Shown here piece after piece: positions 1-4,007 of a stretch of DNA of 6,025 bases. The DNA lies in contig CAYYQW010000137.1 in assembly GCA_964472505.1 (NCBI GenBank), positions 1 to 6,025 on the forward strand, given 5' to 3'. The stretch is from JAYEIA01 sp964472505 (GTDB taxonomy: Bacteria; Bacteroidota; Bacteroidia; Bacteroidales; JAADGE01). The first letter of the stretch is position 1; the number at the start of each line of letters is the position of its first letter. Made by a program: the position numbers and the translations under genes. The notes under the pieces were generated by a model. The model ran no database searches and was not told the origin of the DNA. It saw only the letters and a program-made list of their open reading frames with translations.

Positions 1-55
1 AAATAAAAATGTGATATTTTTTTGTTATGTGTGTTTGTGCTTGTGTTTCGTGGGG
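1..55 (+). repeat. Module H1, 55-bp exact direct repeat of 2685-2739
   Basis: Bases 1-55 are identical to 2685-2739 by eye, including a run of seven T. In this copy 36 bp separate H from hairpin A1; in the other copy only 2 bp do. The last part (41-59) also matches 385-403, so a third, truncated copy precedes A2. The true left edge lies outside the window. Confidence 0.85.
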
Positions 56-91
56 TTTTGTTTGTGGTTTGTTGAAAATCGTGCCGCGGCT

Positions 92-129
92 ATGACTTTT
101 GAACGTCCGGCAGGACTTCAAAACGTCAT
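92..129 (+). repeat. Hairpin A1
   Basis: The 5' arm is ATGAC, TTTTGAA, unpaired C, GTCC. The loop is GGCA. The 3' arm is GGAC, TTCAAAA, unpaired C, GTCAT. This gives 16 base pairs with one bulged C on each arm. Confidence 0.85.
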
Positions 130-163
130 GGCCTGTGAACATTTACCGCCTGCCCTTCCGACC

Positions 164-198
164 ACACGTTCAAAAGTCCTCCGGACGTTTTGAAGTGT
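164..198 (-). repeat. Hairpin B1
   Basis: On the plus strand the arms are ACAC, G bulge, TTCAAAA, GTCC and GGAC, G bulge, TTTTGAA, GTGT, around the loop TCC. Read on the minus strand it has the same bulge plan as A1. It starts 34 bp after A1. Confidence 0.85.
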
Positions 199-204
199 TT
201 CTTT

Positions 205-282
205 AATCTGCCGGATTTGGCTTCATTTGATAGTTGGAAGATTATTTTTTATTGGCTTTTACGGGTAAAAATCTGGCAGATT
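205..282 (+). repeat. Inverted repeat C1 with long loop
   Basis: The left arm AATCTGCCGGATTT (205-218) pairs with the right arm AAATCTGGCAGATT (269-282) with one mismatch, across a 50-bp AT-rich loop. It follows B1 by 6 bp, the same gap as between B5 and C3. Confidence 0.75.
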
Positions 283-331
283 TTCATCAACTTTGAAAGC
301 TTGTGGGTTTGTTTTACTCGTCCTTCTGCCC

Positions 332-367
332 ACACGTTCAAAAGTCCTATCGGACGTTTTGAAGTGT
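332..367 (-). repeat. Hairpin B2
   Basis: It has the B arms with loop TATC (348-351) in place of TCC. No A hairpin lies 34 bp upstream, so this is an unpaired B unit. It is preceded by the CTGCCCACACG context that also precedes B5. Confidence 0.8.
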
Positions 368-435
368 TTCGGGCATTTGCGAATTTGTGTTTCGTGGGGT
401 TTTACTTGTAGTTTATTGGAAGTCGTGCCGCAGCA

Positions 436-473
436 ATGACTTTTGAACGTCCGGCAGGACTTCAAAACGTCAT
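436..473 (+). repeat. Hairpin A2
   Basis: Identical to A1 over 38 bp, including the loop GGCA. The preceding 385-435 resembles 41-91 before A1, so A1 and A2 share a longer upstream block. It is followed by C2 rather than by a B unit. Confidence 0.85.
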
Positions 474-498
474 GGTTTAAATACAACAAACTAACTTA

Positions 499-578
499 AA
501 TCTGCCGGATTTAAGTTTGCTTGGGAGTTGCGTAATTATTGTATTCCAAGCTTTTAATGAGTAGAAATCCGGCAGATT
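499..578 (+). repeat. Inverted repeat C2, perfect arms
   Basis: The left arm AATCTGCCGGATTT (499-512) is perfectly complementary to AAATCCGGCAGATT (565-578), with a 52-bp loop. The left arm is also part of a short local hairpin, CTTAAATC and GATTTAAG (495-515), which would compete with the long-range pairing. Confidence 0.75.
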
Positions 579-631
579 TTCATCACCTTTAAACCGGCAT
601 GGTTTTGTTTATTCAGCCTGCCCTTCCGCCC

Positions 632-688
632 ACACGTTCAAAAGTCCTGCCCTTCGGCCGGTGCTCAGGAACCGCCGGGCGTTTTGAA
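632..688 (-). repeat. Hairpin B3 with enlarged GC-rich loop
   Basis: The B arms are kept (left 632-647; right GGGC, G, TTTTGAA at 677-688), but the loop is 29 bp (648-676) instead of 3-5. The loop is GC-rich and can itself fold. The outer ACAC/GTGT pairing is lost on the right side, where TTTTGAA is followed by TGG. Confidence 0.65.
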
Positions 689-721
689 TGGATTTTATAG
701 ACAAATACTAATTAACACAAG

Positions 722-1834
722 TTACTTTTCAATTTGATTGCTGATCCAATCGGGTAAAGGTATTGATTGGTAATTATTCAAAGTTTTCCGGTTGCTGAAG
801 TCATCAACTACTTTTTTAGTGTACTCAGTAATTAATTGCCCTATTCGGATATATTCACTTTGGTCTTTGGGTGTTTGTATGCGATTGTATAAAGTTACGC
901 TCATGCTCGGCCCTTTAAGCCTTGATTTTTTATGATATACGCTGCTGAGAAACCATTTGTCTTTTATTTTAATAAAATTCACTTCACGTGTTTCTTTGCC
1001 GTTGCTGCTTGTTAATATTTCTTTTATTACAGCATAACTTTCTGCCTCAATATAGAGTATGCCTTCAGGATAAGTTAAGGGTTTAGATGAGCTAAACCGT
1101 ATTTTATAACATTTTTTATTCATAATGTTTTCATATCCCACAAGTAGGTATTTAAATTTTCTTGATTGTCTTTTGTGTAAATGCGGAAATCTGTCAAATA
1201 TCGGATTATCCCATAATATTTGCGTAAGTGCAGTCGATCGGTGGTTGTGGTACATCTCTTCCCCTGTATCGGAGTAATATGCCAATCTACATCGATCTAT
1301 TTTGATTCTGTTATTGAATTTATCTAATGATGATTTTTTATGTTCCACAGAGCCATTGTATTCTACTATAAGGTGAAGAATACTGTCCCGGGAAAACTCA
1401 ACTTCACGATGGTAGAAATTGTAATAAACCGGATATTTAGGATGATTTTCATCTAATTTTGAAATTGCTTTTTTTACAATTACATCCGTATTAACCCCTT
1501 TTACTGTTACTTGCGACAGACTGTAAGACTTTGGAGATAATTCAATGTGTAAGCTATTCTTTTGCTCGGACAAGGAATATTCTTCTGCCTTGTAGCCTAT
1601 GTGAGAAATGATTACGGTATCTATTGTATATTTTGAGCGCAGAAGAAAATAGCCGTCTTCATTGCTTACCGTAGCATGATTCGGAGCGTTTTTTATGAAT
1701 ACATGGGCTCCGTATATTCTTTCGCCGGATTGTTTGTCAAAAATAAATCCGGAAATATTTTGTGCTTGTACAGGTTTAAAAAAAAGTAAAGCTATACAGA
1801 AAAAGCAAAGCTGTATTAAACGATATATTGGCAT
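722..1834 (-). CDS. Exported protein with carboxypeptidase-regulatory-like domain
   Basis: This gene encodes 370 residues. Residues 1-24 look like a Sec signal peptide: a short basic start, a hydrophobic core rich in F, L, C and I, and a VQA cleavage site before QN. Residues about 27-112 match the carboxypeptidase-regulatory-like beta-sandwich common at the start of Bacteroidota exported and outer-membrane proteins; visible marks are GxxxDKxSGERIxGAxVFI, the turn SNEDGYFLL near 57-65, and a closing ISHIGY near 76-81. Residues about 115-370 I cannot assign. They contain YYNFYHREVEF (137-147) and GILYIEAESYAVIKEI (258-273), which look like beta-rich envelope-protein sequence. There are too few residues for a TonB-dependent receptor barrel. 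The ATG at 1832-1834 is chosen because the signal peptide begins there. It lies 68 bp downstream of the lipoprotein gene and may be co-transcribed with it. The role is unknown. Confidence 0.85.
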   Translation of the reverse strand: MPIYRLIQLCFFCIALLFFKPVQAQNISGFIFDKQSGERIYGAHVFIKNAPNHATVSNEDGYFLLRSKYTIDTVIISHIGYKAEEYSLSEQKNSLHIELSPKSYSLSQVTVKGVNTDVIVKKAISKLDENHPKYPVYYNFYHREVEFSRDSILHLIVEYNGSVEHKKSSLDKFNNRIKIDRCRLAYYSDTGEEMYHNHRSTALTQILWDNPIFDRFPHLHKRQSRKFKYLLVGYENIMNKKCYKIRFSSSKPLTYPEGILYIEAESYAVIKEILTSSNGKETREVNFIKIKDKWFLSSVYHKKSRLKGPSMSVTLYNRIQTPKDQSEYIRIGQLITEYTKKVVDDFSNRKTLNNYQSIPLPDWISNQIEK

Positions 1835-1849
1835 GGTAAGAGATTTTGA

Positions 1850-1886
1850 TTTTCCGGCTGCCCAAAATTTACCGGCAGCCGGAAAA
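1850..1886. other. Perfect 13-bp inverted repeat between two minus-strand genes
   Basis: TTTTCCGGCTGCC (1850-1862) and GGCAGCCGGAAAA (1874-1886) are perfect complements around an 11-base loop. It fills most of the 68-bp gap between the lipoprotein gene and the next gene. The stem has T at its 5' end and A at its 3' end in either direction, opposite to a normal intrinsic terminator, and no T run follows on the minus strand. It could be a processing or stability hairpin in a shared mRNA, or a protein-binding site. Confidence 0.6.
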
Positions 1887-1902
1887 GTTATATTTTCTTG
1901 AA

Positions 1903-2400
1903 TTACGATGAAGCTATGACAGCAGCAATAATTGTAGATGCTGCGGATATTATGGTTTTAGCCCAACACTCGGCTTTGCACCAGCCTAATCCGGACAGTT
2001 TATTTCCGTTATCATCCGTAAATTGTTCTTGACAGGATGCAATACAGCTTGACTTTTCAGAATTAAGAAAGCCTTTCTCTTCTGCTTCTAATAAAAACTT
2101 AGGACTTAAATGAGTTTGTTGAAATATATTGTCTGTTATTTCCAACTTTAATAATGTATTTTCCGGTGTATCAGGCATAGTAAATCTAATTGTACCGGAG
2201 ATTTTCTCCCTGTCGGGGGTGTATGCAGTAATTTCGGCTTCTACAATGCTATAGGTTTCGTATTCGCTTTTATCTGATGCCTTCATAAAGTCAGGCAAAT
2301 GCACATTTTTAAATTCTGTGGTTTTTTGTTCCGTTTCAATTTGTTTGGTACATGCATTTAGTGCTATTAATGGAAGTATTAAATAAATTAATTTTTTCAT
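1903..2400 (-). CDS. Small lipoprotein with twin CX3C motif
   Basis: This gene encodes 165 residues. It begins MKKLIYLILPLIALNAC: basic start, hydrophobic core and a lipobox ending at Cys17, so a lipid-anchored envelope protein is likely. Residues about 25-115 are polar and beta-like, with no family I recognise. The C-terminus is distinctive: Cys119-x3-Cys123, 17 residues, then Cys141-x3-Cys145, followed by a hydrophobic stretch at about 149-163 rich in I, A and S. Two CX3C pairs on facing helices commonly form a disulfide-linked helical hairpin, which would suit the oxidising periplasm; that fold is inferred. The hydrophobic tail could insert into a membrane or pack on the hairpin. The start ATG at 2398-2400 is fixed by the signal peptide. 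The gene lies upstream of the regulatory-domain protein on the same strand and behind a structured leader. Function unknown. Confidence 0.8.
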   Translation of the reverse strand: MKKLIYLILPLIALNACTKQIETEQKTTEFKNVHLPDFMKASDKSEYETYSIVEAEITAYTPDREKISGTIRFTMPDTPENTLLKLEITDNIFQQTHLSPKFLLEAEEKGFLNSEKSSCIASCQEQFTDDNGNKLSGLGWCKAECWAKTIISAASTIIAAVIASS

Positions 2401-2418
2401 TTTGTTGAATATTTAATT

Positions 2419-2514
2419 AAGAATAAATGTTAAAAAAAGGATAATACAAAGCCGCCCAAAATTTCTTTACCAAAAGAAAATCCCAAGCGGCATTATCCGA
2501 ATAAATTTATTCTT
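2419..2514 (-). other. Nested inverted repeat in the lipoprotein gene leader
   Basis: Outer arms AAGAATAAAT (2419-2428) and ATTTATTCTT (2505-2514) are perfectly complementary over 10 bp and enclose the terminator-like hairpin at 2432-2498. The right outer arm also overlaps a perfect 14-bp palindrome, GAATAAATTTATTC (2499-2512), near the predicted transcription start. The arms could close a long RNA structure in the leader. Alternatively the palindrome could be an operator. Confidence 0.5.
2432..2498 (-). terminator. Terminator-like hairpin in the leader of the lipoprotein gene
   Basis: On the minus strand, GGATAAT and GCCGC pair with GCGGC and ATTATCC, with a 5-base bulge on the 3' side, and an inner TTTCTTT/AAAGAAA pairing is possible. 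Seven T residues follow directly (plus-strand A run at 2432-2438). This is the shape of an intrinsic terminator. It ends 31 bp before the lipoprotein start codon, and no gene ends just upstream of it. With the promoter proposed at 2525-2555 it would lie inside the 5' leader and act as an attenuator. It could instead insulate the gene from transcripts coming out of the decayed toxin-antitoxin operon. Confidence 0.6.
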
Positions 2515-2524
2515 GCATAAAATG

Positions 2525-2555
2525 AAAATATATTTTGTCGTGGTATATCGGCAAA
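2525..2555 (-). promoter_or_regulatory. Candidate Bacteroidota promoter for the lipoprotein gene
   Basis: On the minus strand TTTG (2552-2555) is followed, after exactly 19 bp, by TATATTTT (2525-2532). This matches seven of eight positions of the -7 box TAnnTTTG, at the spacing known for Bacteroides promoters. It predicts a start near 2517 and a leader of about 117 bases. Confidence 0.5.
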
Positions 2556-2563
2556 AGCTATAG

Positions 2564-2583
2564 CTCTCTCTCTCTCTCTCTCT
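2564..2583. repeat. (CT)10 microsatellite upstream of the candidate promoter
   Basis: Ten uninterrupted CT units on the plus strand, GA on the minus strand. The tract begins 8 bp upstream of the proposed -33 box of the lipoprotein gene. Dinucleotide tracts of this length are prone to slippage, so promoter spacing to any upstream activator site could vary. It lies outside any reading frame I accept. Confidence 0.8.
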
Positions 2584-2657
2584 ACAAAAGCGGTGCTTTC
2601 AGGTTTTTGGTTTCTAATATTCATTAAAAATACAGTTTGGTTTTGTTTTCGCTTGCA

Positions 2658-2693
2658 AAGCAAATAAAAAGAAATCAGAGAAGCAAATAAAAA
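2658..2693 (+). repeat. 13-bp direct repeat at the left edge of the second repeat block
   Basis: AAGCAAATAAAAA occurs at 2658-2670 and 2681-2693, 10 bp apart. The second copy runs into module H. It might be a duplication made when the block arrived, but both copies lie on the same side of the block. The surrounding 2584-2684 shows no gene or other clear signal. Confidence 0.5.
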
Positions 2694-2739
2694 TGTGATA
2701 TTTTTTTGTTATGTGTGTTTGTGCTTGTGTTTCGTGGGG
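2685..2739 (+). repeat. Module H3, exact copy of 1-55
   Basis: It starts the second composite repeat block (2685-2981), whose order is H, A3, B4, B5, C3. Here H joins A3 through only 2 bp, whereas the first copy has 36 bp more, so the two differ by a clean insertion or deletion at base 55 / 2739. Confidence 0.85.
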
Positions 2740-2741
2740 CA

Positions 2742-2778
2742 ATGACTTTTGAACGTCCGGAGGACTTCAAAACGTCAT
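2742..2778 (+). repeat. Hairpin A3
   Basis: Same arms and bulged C positions as A1, with the loop shortened to GGA. The 34 bp that follow closely match the 34 bp after A1. Confidence 0.85.
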
Positions 2779-2812
2779 GGCCTGTGAACATTTACCGCCT
2801 GCCCTACCGCTC

Positions 2813-2849
2813 ACACGTTCAAAAGTCCTTACCGGACGTTTTGAAGTGT
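2813..2849 (-). repeat. Hairpin B4
   Basis: B arms with loop TTACC (2829-2833), the longest of the simple B loops. It lies 34 bp after A3, forming an A-B inverted pair like A1-B1. Confidence 0.85.
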
Positions 2850-2861
2850 TACTTTCTGCCC

Positions 2862-2896
2862 ACACGTTCAAAAGTCCTCCGGACGTTTTGAAGTGT
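2862..2896 (-). repeat. Hairpin B5, tandem with B4
   Basis: Identical to B1 over its 35 bp. It follows B4 by 12 bp in the same orientation, so this block carries a B duplication that the first block lacks. Confidence 0.85.
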
Positions 2897-2902
2897 TTCT
2901 TT

Positions 2903-2981
2903 AATCTGCCGGATTTGGGCTCATTCAATAGTCGGAAGATGATTTTTTATTGACTTTTCACAGGTAGAAACCCGGCAGATT
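2903..2981 (+). repeat. Inverted repeat C3 with long loop
   Basis: The left arm at 2903-2916 is identical to the left arms of C1 and C2. The right arm AAACCCGGCAGATT (2968-2981) has one mismatch to it. The loop is 51 bp and resembles the C1 loop, including a GGAAGAT element followed by a T-rich run. Confidence 0.7.
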
Positions 2982-3028
2982 TTACCCATAAATGTCATAT
3001 TAATAAAGTTTCTGTTACTTTTTTATGG

Positions 3029-3331
3029 CTAAAGATTATGTTTTAAAGTGTTAGGATTTCTTCTTGTATCATGTATTGTGATTATTTGAACGGTGTTGTC
3101 CGCTATACGATAATATAGCGCATTTTGTTTTGTGATAAGACAACGCCGGATTTTTCTTTTTTCGGAAAACATTTGACACATATACGGATTTACTGAAAGC
3201 AAAGTCAGAATTTTTTTAAATTTTTCCAAAAAGCTGTTTTTAACACTTTCATTCCACTCCGATTTTAAATAGCTTAGGATTTTGTCTAATACCGAATGGT
3301 TATCATGTAACAGAAAATAAATTTTCTTAAC
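3029..3331 (-). pseudogene. RelE/ParE-family toxin, start lost
   Basis: The frame gives 100 residues that run like a complete RelE/ParE toxin: a first strand VKKIYF, a helix with ILSYLKSEW, an LEKFKKILTLLSVNP helix and turn, IRRCLITKQNALYYRI, and IITIHDTRRNPNTL near the end. Proteins of this family cleave ribosome-bound mRNA or poison gyrase. The first codon of the homologous region is GTT (3329-3331), with CAT and then a TAG stop directly before it. The only ATG there (3331-3333) is one base out of frame, so one base seems lost just after the original start. Internal TTG (3227-3229) would drop the first third of the domain. It is therefore probably inactive. It lies downstream of the antitoxin-like gene and of a second toxin-like N-terminus. 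Confidence 0.7.
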
Positions 3332-3348
3332 ATGCTAATCCTTCGGCA

Positions 3349-3447
3349 TTATACCAAAAACTTTTTGATTATCTTGATAGCGGTTTGGTATAAGTTTTCT
3401 TCAGCACGTTTTGAAATAATTATATCATAGCTTTTTTCTTTTTCCAT
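3349..3447 (-). pseudogene. Short toxin-like N-terminus coupled to the antitoxin gene
   Basis: A 32-codon frame starts at ATG 3445-3447, two bases after the antitoxin stop, the tight spacing usual for antitoxin-toxin pairs. It reads MEKEKSYDIIISKRAEENL, typical of the first strand and helix of a RelE/ParE toxin, then runs to a TAA at 3349-3351. The remainder of a toxin domain does not follow in frame. A one-base shift near codon 28 would extend it by about a dozen residues to a stop overlapping the ATG at 3331-3333. A perfect 10-bp inverted repeat, TTATACCAAA (3349-3358) and TTTGGTATAA (3384-3393), covers its 3' part. It may be the stub of the first toxin gene, or a small gene of its own. Confidence 0.5.
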
Positions 3448-3449
3448 GC

Positions 3450-3665
3450 TCAATACTTATTTAAAACATCATCTATTTTTTTATAATTTCCGTTTTCTAT
3501 GTCTTCTTTTTCTTGTTCAGATAATAAATCCCAAAAATCCGGTTCGATATTTTTATCTTGCAAGTTTAAAAAATCATAGAATTGCAATAAACGCTTTTCC
3601 GGTAATTTATCAATAAAACGGAATAAACGGAGTTTTACTTCAGCGATATTAGTTGATTTGTGCAT
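3450..3665 (-). CDS. Antitoxin-like protein of a type II toxin-antitoxin module
   Basis: This gene encodes 71 residues. Residues 6-36 form a probable amphipathic helix pair (IAEVKLRLFRFIDKLPEKRL, then LQFYDFLNLQ). The C-terminal part WDLLSEQEKEDIENGN with IDDVLNKY resembles the short antitoxins that precede RelE/ParE toxins in Bacteroidota: an acidic helix, a glycine or asparagine turn, and a last helix with a conserved VL or VM. Its role would be to bind and neutralise the toxin, and often to repress the operon. The stop codon is two bases from the ATG of the toxin-like stub at 3349-3447, and the broken toxin frame lies beyond. The start ATG at 3663-3665 gives the expected size. The gene is intact while both toxin frames look damaged. 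It is assigned from pattern and position, not from a precise family match. Confidence 0.6.
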   Translation of the reverse strand: MHKSTNIAEVKLRLFRFIDKLPEKRLLQFYDFLNLQDKNIEPDFWDLLSEQEKEDIENGNYKKIDDVLNKY

Positions 3666-3720
3666 AAATACAAATTTTAAACCTTACAAATGATTTTGGT
3701 ACAACATTCCGTTGCTCTTA

Positions 3721-3728
3721 CAAATATA
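3721..3728 (-). promoter_or_regulatory. Possible -7 box for the toxin-antitoxin operon
   Basis: TATATTTG on the minus strand fits TAnnTTTG fully. It would place transcription start about 48 bases upstream of the antitoxin ATG. No good TTTG lies 19-21 bp further upstream, so support is partial. Confidence 0.35.
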
Positions 3729-3803
3729 CGATATCTATGTGTAACTTACATGGCGTCTTAAAATTTATTTTTTATAAATCATACATCGTAATACAATATC
3801 TTA

Positions 3804-3840
3804 CTGACTTTTGAACGTCCGGAGGACTTCTAAACGTCAT
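3804..3840 (+). repeat. Hairpin A4, diverged
   Basis: The A hairpin has loop GGA, but the right heptamer is TTCTAAA instead of TTCAAAA and the outer stem begins with C, not A. One mismatch is thus introduced. It starts the third block, which lacks module H and lies between divergent genes. Confidence 0.8.
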
Positions 3841-3873
3841 GGCTATAAAAATTTACGGCCTGCCCTTTTGCCC

Positions 3874-3908
3874 ACACGTTCAAAAGTCCTCCGGACGTTT
3901 TGAAGTGT
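3874..3908 (-). repeat. Hairpin B6
   Basis: Identical to B1 and B5 over 35 bp and 33 bp downstream of A4. No proper C element follows; AAATCTG near 3923 and ATCGGAT near 3941 may be worn-down C arms. Confidence 0.85.
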
Positions 3909-3953
3909 TTTCTGTTGTACTCTAAATCTGTGTGAATTTTATCGGATAAAAGG

Positions 3954-3983
3954 TTTCTTTTATGTTTCTATTTAATATTTTTG
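3954..3983 (+). promoter_or_regulatory. Candidate promoter for folB-cysS
   Basis: TATTTTTG (3976-3983) fits TAnnTTTG completely. An imperfect upstream box, TTTC (3954-3957), lies 18 bp before it. Transcription would start near 3990, giving a leader of about 18 bases to the folB ATG. Confidence 0.4.
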
Positions 3984-4007
3984 TACCGGATTATTAAATT
4001 CATAATT

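Larger units (their letters stand above)
1..690 (+). repeat. Composite palindromic repeat cluster, gene-free
   Basis: This 690-bp stretch has no believable gene. It is almost filled by modules in the order H1 (1-55), A1 (92-129), B1 (164-198), C1 (205-282), B2 (332-367), partial H (385-403), A2 (436-473), C2 (499-578) and B3 (632-688). The same modules recur at 2685-2981 and 3804-3908 in the same orientation. Short open frames across it read through the palindromes and match no protein I know. The cluster lies just past the 3' end of the minus-strand gene ending at 722, so it may act on that transcript's end, but none of the hairpins is followed by a clear T tract. The left edge is cut by the window. 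Confidence 0.85.

Noticed and set aside
11..489. Open frames of 60-76 codons across the first repeat cluster (11-193, 190-411, 259-489) and at 2706-2891
   Set aside because: They run through the palindromic modules, similar peptide stretches arise wherever the repeats recur, and no start signal or protein family is visible.
92..688. CRISPR array
   Set aside because: The repeats are bulged palindromes of two alternating types with conserved, not unique, sequence between them, irregular spacing and no cas gene.
1..690. Hairpins A and B as ordinary intrinsic terminators
   Set aside because: None is followed by a T run on either strand, and one block lies between divergent gene starts where no terminator is expected.
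1695..1901. Plus-strand frame of 68 codons at 1695-1901
   Set aside because: It is antisense to the signal peptide and regulatory domain of the 722-1834 gene and shows no protein features.
1850..2514. Integron gene cassette with attC sites around the lipoprotein gene
   Set aside because: The flanking palindromes lack the GTTRRRY and RYYYAAC core boxes needed for attC, and no integron integrase is seen.
3029..3229. A 66-residue gene starting at TTG 3229
   Set aside because: The same frame upstream to 3331 encodes the missing N-terminal third of a RelE/ParE toxin, so the short form is only part of a longer, start-less frame.
3981..4007. Extended folB start at TTG 3981
   Set aside because: The extra nine residues do not resemble FolB and the segment overlaps the likely -7 box; ATG 4008 gives the family's normal N-terminus.
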